This document shows positions 38,983 through 41,527 of a stretch of 41,527 bases of DNA, in pieces. The position numbers and the translations under genes were made by a program. Position 1 is the first letter of the stretch. Each line of letters begins with the position of its first letter. The notes beneath the pieces were generated by a model. It was not told the origin of the DNA. It worked only from the letters and a program-made list of their open reading frames with translations, and made no database searches. The stretch comes from a virus: positions 1 to 41,527 of the IMG/VR virus record IMGVR_UViG_3300043567_000596. One strand, written 5' to 3'.

Positions 38983-39066
38983 ATGAGTAAATGGGAAAAA
39001 AGAAACTTAATACTATGGGTACTAATAACACTCGCCTCCTTACTATCCATAATTGGGATAAGATAG
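38983..39066 (+). CDS. Possible 27-residue membrane peptide
   Basis: ATG 38983 to TAG 39064-39066 encodes MSKWEKRNLILWVLITLASL plus seven further residues. A single transmembrane helix of this size is typical of tiny phage membrane proteins. AAAGGT precedes the start. It overlaps the next frame's N terminus, so one of the two starts is probably wrong. Confidence 0.35.
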   Translation: MSKWEKRNLILWVLITLASLLSIIGIR

Positions 39067-39314
39067 GAGTAGGAGTAGATAGAGCGAATGTAATGGAGGG
39101 AGAGAGCTTCTATAGTATAAGGATAGGGAGCTTAGGAGCCGTAATAGTACATAGGGAGATTGATGCCGACCATTGTGTTATAGTGGAGGTAAGTAATAAT
39201 GAGGGAGATAAGGAAGAGAGTGGTAAGGTGTGGATAGGGTCTCAAACACTCCAAAACCCCGCAGAGCTGTTGGACAGGTTTATGAACGTACTAACCGAAA
39301 GGGGATGGATATGA
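38991..39314 (+). CDS. Hypothetical protein
   Basis: 107 residues if ATG 38991 is used; later in-frame ATG at 39015 and 39093 are possible and would avoid overlap with the peptide above. The C-terminal 70 residues have alternating strands (FYSIRIGSLGAVIVHREI, HCVIVEVSN) and look like a small beta domain. Its stop overlaps the next gene by ATGA. Confidence 0.6.
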   Translation: MGKKKLNTMGTNNTRLLTIHNWDKIGVGVDRANVMEGESFYSIRIGSLGAVIVHREIDADHCVIVEVSNNEGDKEESGKVWIGSQTLQNPAELLDRFMNVLTERGWI

Positions 39315-39652
39315 TACAAAAATTAGAATTCGAAAGGGAAGAGAGGGAGATAGGAGGACCGTATAGGGCGTGTGGTAGCTTAGATATAGAGGGGAGTGTC
39401 ACCATAACAGGCAATCTAACCGTTCAACAATCCGAATGGGTATATCTTAGAGGCCCAATAACGAGTTCGAGAATCTTAGTAAATGGACCGTTAACTGCTA
39501 GTAGTGTATGGGTTAGAGGAGATATCCATATAGGTGAGAATAGGGAGATATTGGATACGAACCCCTACCAAACCATAAACCTCTTAGAGCAGAGATTAGA
39601 TAGGTTAGAAAGGGCGTTTGAAGAATACATCAATTCCCACCCTACCAAATGA
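39311..39652 (+). CDS. Bactofilin-like beta-helix protein
   Basis: 113 residues from the ATGA start at 39311 (39305 also possible; the longer frame from 39230 overlaps too far). The middle shows short repeating strands separated by Gly (GSLDIEGSVTITGNLTVQQ, then VYLRGPITSSRILVNGPLTA), similar in rhythm to polymer-forming bactofilin or DUF583 proteins. A C-terminal coiled coil (LEQRLDRLERAFEEYI) follows. Confidence 0.6.
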   Translation: MIQKLEFEREEREIGGPYRACGSLDIEGSVTITGNLTVQQSEWVYLRGPITSSRILVNGPLTASSVWVRGDIHIGENREILDTNPYQTINLLEQRLDRLERAFEEYINSHPTK

Positions 39653-39938
39653 TGAGATTGCGGACACTAAAAATAATTCAGTTAAAGCTGAGTATAGTAT
39701 AGACAGTAGTAGTATAGATAGTATAGTGAATAGAGAAGAAGAACTAAACCGTAGATTCCCTTATAAGGATGGTACTACATATATTCAGAGTATAGATAGA
39801 TTTAATAGTATAGGTATAGATAGTACTGATAGTATAGATAGAGTAGATAAGATAGATAGTATAGATGATAGGGATGATAGTATAGGGAGTGGTGAGGGTC
39901 CGACAACCAATCCACCACCGCAACCCACAGCTCCCTAA
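39618..39938 (+). CDS. Low-complexity Ser-Ile-Asp repeat protein (uncertain)
   Basis: 106 residues if read from TTG 39618; no ATG in frame precedes the repeat. Much of it is Ser-Ile-Asp units (SIDSSSIDSIV, SIDRFNSIGIDSTDSIDR), followed by PPPQPTAP. The other frames contain many TAG codons in the AGTATAGATAG tract, while this one stays open for 320 bases. It may be a disordered linker or a repetitive non-coding tract. Confidence 0.4.
   Translation: MKNTSIPTLPNDEIADTKNNSVKAEYSIDSSSIDSIVNREEELNRRFPYKDGTTYIQSIDRFNSIGIDSTDSIDRVDKIDSIDDRDDSIGSGEGPTTNPPPQPTAP
39670..39895 (+). repeat. AGTATAGATAG-type tandem-like repeat
   Basis: Irregular repeats of AGTATAGATAG and shorter ATAGATAG units span about 225 bases. 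They code for Ser-Ile-Asp in the open frame. Expansion and contraction by slippage would be expected. Confidence 0.6.
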
Positions 39939-39992
39939 ATTCTTTTTTTAAACCCAATCGATATATATACGGAGGTTAAACAAACAACGGAT

Positions 39993-40145
39993 ATGGAGCA
40001 AGGATTAAGTTTTTCAATAGTCATATTACTATGTGCATTCGCTATGGTATTACACAATGGGCCTCTCTTTTTAGGGGTATTCACAATAGGGTCCCTCTAC
40101 CTTCTATTAAGGGGTAAGAGAAAGGGATGGAGATGGAATAGATAA
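39993..40145 (+). CDS. Small membrane protein
   Basis: 50 residues from ATG 39993 to TAA 40143-40145. Hydrophobic segments at about 5-20 and 24-39 (LFLGVFTIGSLYLLL), then a basic tail (GKRKGWRWNR). It has the topology of a tiny two-helix holin or spanin partner. It is the last plus-strand gene in the window. Confidence 0.55.
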   Translation: MEQGLSFSIVILLCAFAMVLHNGPLFLGVFTIGSLYLLLRGKRKGWRWNR

Positions 40146-40315
40146 TTTCGGTATAAGCCACAATGAACAGAAAATTATTCGGTGAGGGTACGGATTGAGC
40201 AGAATATATTCCTTTTATACACCTAATATATCGATACTACCTAAGTGGTCTTAGCGTGTAATATTCTGAATTATACACTTTAGTGGTAATTTCTTATTTC
40301 TATAACTTAGGTGAA

Positions 40316-40345
40316 AAAGTGGAGAAAAGTGGGAGAAAGTGGATA
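40316..40345 (+). repeat. Three 10-bp tandem repeats (AAAGTGG core)
   Basis: AAAGTGGAGA, AAAGTGGGAG and AAAGTGGATA follow in exact 10-bp steps, about one helical turn, so a protein could bind the same DNA face three times, as iterons do. Confidence 0.6.
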
Positions 40346-40411
40346 TACACATACACTCGCACATAAACAAATTTTTTTACACACGAGCCCTGTGGAAAAC
40401 CGGTTTACAAA

Positions 40412-40420
40412 TGTGGATAA
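40412..40420 (+). promoter_or_regulatory. DnaA-box match
   Basis: TGTGGATAA is the exact complement of the classic TTATCCACA box; a one-mismatch copy TGTGGAAAA lies at 40391-40399. Confidence 0.45.
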
Positions 40421-40644
40421 ATAGGTAGGGATACTACGGACTTATTAACAAATGTAAACTCCCATAAGCTGCTTTTATGGTAATTTAGAGTTACCTAAAC
40501 TTTTTAAGGGGAACTAAACATTATTCGGTGAGTACAATAAAAGCTGAGAGGAGTACAAAAAGTCTGTTATATAACCTGTATTATGTTAAGTAGGAGTGAC
40601 AAACCAAAGACCGAATTGTACAAAAAATAAATTACACAAGCGGC

Positions 40645-40675
40645 TTGACTTTATGGGAATTATTTTGTAACTTTA
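40645..40675 (+). promoter_or_regulatory. Promoter with no gene downstream
   Basis: TTG (40645-40647), 20 nt, TAACTTTA (40668-40675). The plus-strand transcript would run through 40680-40790 and then antisense into the gene at 40798-41124. No plus-strand ORF follows. Confidence 0.55.
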
Positions 40676-40797
40676 GGGTTGTGGAGGGCGGGTTCTTATT
40701 CTGTATAGTATAGGGAGGGAACTATAGGGCACCGTTATAAAGATACGAAGAATGCCTGATATAAACAAGCTTTTTAAAATATATTTTTTATTTTAAT

Positions 40798-41124
40798 TTA
40801 ATCTACCCAACCACCACCTCTCTTCTTAACCTTAACTCCTAAGTCTACAGGCTTTAAATCCAACTTCTTAACTGCATTGCGGATATTCTCTGCCCGTTCC
40901 CAATCACCTACCTTACCAATCTCTTTAGCTCGTTTCAGTTGCTTAGTGGTTAACTCCTCACCAACTGTCTGAGAGAGGAATTGTTTAGTGTGGTACTCAC
41001 CCAATGGGACGGTAAACTGCTTTAGATATGCTGCTTTACGGTCCAAATAGGCAAAGAACTCCTCTTCGGATAGTAGTTTTAGTTCCTCTTCGGACAACTC
41101 TACAAATTCTTTTTTTGTTTCCAT
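40798..41124 (-). CDS. Hypothetical protein
   Basis: 108 residues on the minus strand. The N-terminal half is very acidic (ELSEEELKLLSEEEFFAYLD) and the C-terminal half basic, ending KVKKRGGGWVD; helical throughout. Such a charge split suits a DNA- or protein-binding adaptor. It is 8 bases downstream of the 76-residue gene on the same strand. No family recognised. Confidence 0.65.
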   Translation of the reverse strand: METKKEFVELSEEELKLLSEEEFFAYLDRKAAYLKQFTVPLGEYHTKQFLSQTVGEELTTKQLKRAKEIGKVGDWERAENIRNAVKKLDLKPVDLGVKVKKRGGGWVD

Positions 41125-41132
41125 ATACTATA

Positions 41133-41363
41133 CTATGCTGTTTTAAATTCAAATGGTACTAAGCCCATATCCATTAATTGTGATTTAGCTTCTTTCGCAC
41201 CACCATTTATTGCCTTCAGAGCAATTTGTTCTTCTATCCATAACTCAGCCTTCTCCGCAGTTACAAACTTCTTAACTACTCCGTTCTTAAGGGTAACTGA
41301 GACCATAGAAGGGAATGTGGGTGAAGGTGCGGCTTCTACCTTATAGTTTCTGTATTTCTTCAT
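41133..41363 (-). CDS. Small hypothetical protein
   Basis: 76 residues on the minus strand. Beta segments (NYKVEAAPSP, MVSVTLKNGVVKKFVTAEKAE) precede a helix and end in VPFEFKTA. It follows the upstream gene without a gap. Unknown role. Confidence 0.65.
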   Translation of the reverse strand: MKKYRNYKVEAAPSPTFPSMVSVTLKNGVVKKFVTAEKAELWIEEQIALKAINGGAKEAKSQLMDMGLVPFEFKTA

Positions 41364-41527
41364 TTATTTGCTTTTAAAAATTGATTCAATAGATGTAGGG
41401 GAGTAATCAGGTAGTTTTAACCAATTAACTAAGTCACATATAGTGGTGTAGCGTAAACTGGTCCAATTGGTTACCTCTCTCATCTCTTTCAACATACTAC
41501 CAATGGTATTTGGGAAAGAGGGCTCGG
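41364..41527 (-). CDS. 3' end of an unknown gene
   Basis: Minus-strand frame open from the window edge to TAA at 41364-41366. About 53 residues are visible, ending LPDYSPTSIESIFKSK, with NTIGSMLKEMREVTNW earlier. It has Trp and Thr but no known motif. Its stop abuts the next start at 41363, so it belongs to one operon with the two genes that follow. Confidence 0.6.
   Translation of the reverse strand, partial: EPSFPNTIGSMLKEMREVTNWTSLRYTTICDLVNWLKLPDYSPTSIESIFKSK

Larger units (their letters stand above)
40146..40797. other. 650-bp gene-free region, possible replication origin
   Basis: No convincing reading frame. It holds hairpins CTAAG-TGGT-CTTAG (40241), CCATAA/TTATGG (40462/40475) and GGTAA/TTACC (40479/40491), a 10-bp tandem repeat (40316-40345), TGTGGATAA (40412-40420) and TGTGGAAAA (40391-40399), which match or nearly match the DnaA box. 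A 13-bp direct repeat ATTATTCGGTGAG occurs at 40174-40186 and 40520-40532. It separates converging gene sets. Origin function is inferred. Confidence 0.45.

Overview
The window looks like 41.5 kb of a large, AT-rich tailed-phage genome infecting a member of the Bacteroidota. Host assignment rests on many upstream boxes of the form TTTG/TTG, 19-21 nt, TAnnTTTG/A (Bacteroidota sigma-ABfr type), on A/T-rich Shine-Dalgarno-less leaders (TAAAATATAAA then ATG), and on a GroEL of bacterial type. A phage is indicated by tightly packed, mostly co-directional small genes with ATGA/TAATG overlaps, a large tRNA array, RNA ligase, methyltransferases and dozens of tiny unknown ORFs. No capsid, tail, polymerase or terminase gene was recognised here, and the contig could not be compared with any database.

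Layout. 1-8097: an overlapping cassette with two related glycosyltransferase-like proteins, a radical SAM protein, an HldE-type sugar kinase, three SGNH-hydrolase-like proteins and, in its middle, a heme oxygenase directly followed by a ferredoxin-dependent bilin reductase (heme to biliverdin to a phycobilin). 8.2-19.7 kb: small genes plus PspC, a cyclic-phosphate-processing receiver domain, IscU, a secreted nuclease, IscA, a fourth SGNH-like protein, two DNA methyltransferases, a HAD-type RNA-repair-like protein, a YubB-like protein and a P-loop kinase. 19.8-22.2 kb: a run of tiny unknown genes, two of them behind a repeated extended promoter.

22.2-27.5 kb is an RNA-gene island: 18 cloverleaf tRNAs (including an initiator tRNA), two tRNA-like genes with abnormal interiors, and about 1.55 kb without convincing protein genes (22.33-23.88 kb). 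That stretch holds several compact structured RNAs with their own promoters or terminators and one large RNA candidate of about 0.88 kb, preceded by a boxA-like element and ended by a helix plus U-tract. Position and architecture recall the giant ornate phage RNAs GOLLD and ROOL, but homology could not be tested. Five small protein genes are interspersed, including a 3D-domain protein.

27.5-38.6 kb: RmlC, Apt, a metallophosphoesterase, a P-loop kinase, RNA ligase, GroES-GroEL, UV-damage endonuclease, a flavodoxin-fold reductase, ClpS, a hotdog thioesterase, an SDR epimerase and a sulfotransferase-like protein. 38.6-40.15 kb: small membrane and low-complexity proteins. 40.15-40.80 kb: a gene-free, hairpin-rich stretch between converging gene sets with DnaA-box-like sites and 10-bp tandem repeats (possible origin), and a promoter with no gene after it. 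40.8-41.5 kb: two minus-strand genes and the 3' end of a third.

How it may fit together (inference): the tRNA set, RNA ligase, end-healing-like kinases and RNA-repair-associated domains suggest keeping translation running when host defences cleave tRNA. GroESL, ClpS and IscU/IscA support protein folding, turnover and Fe-S assembly. The sugar and sulfate enzymes suggest surface-glycan remodelling. UvsE and the bilin genes suggest a sunlit habitat.
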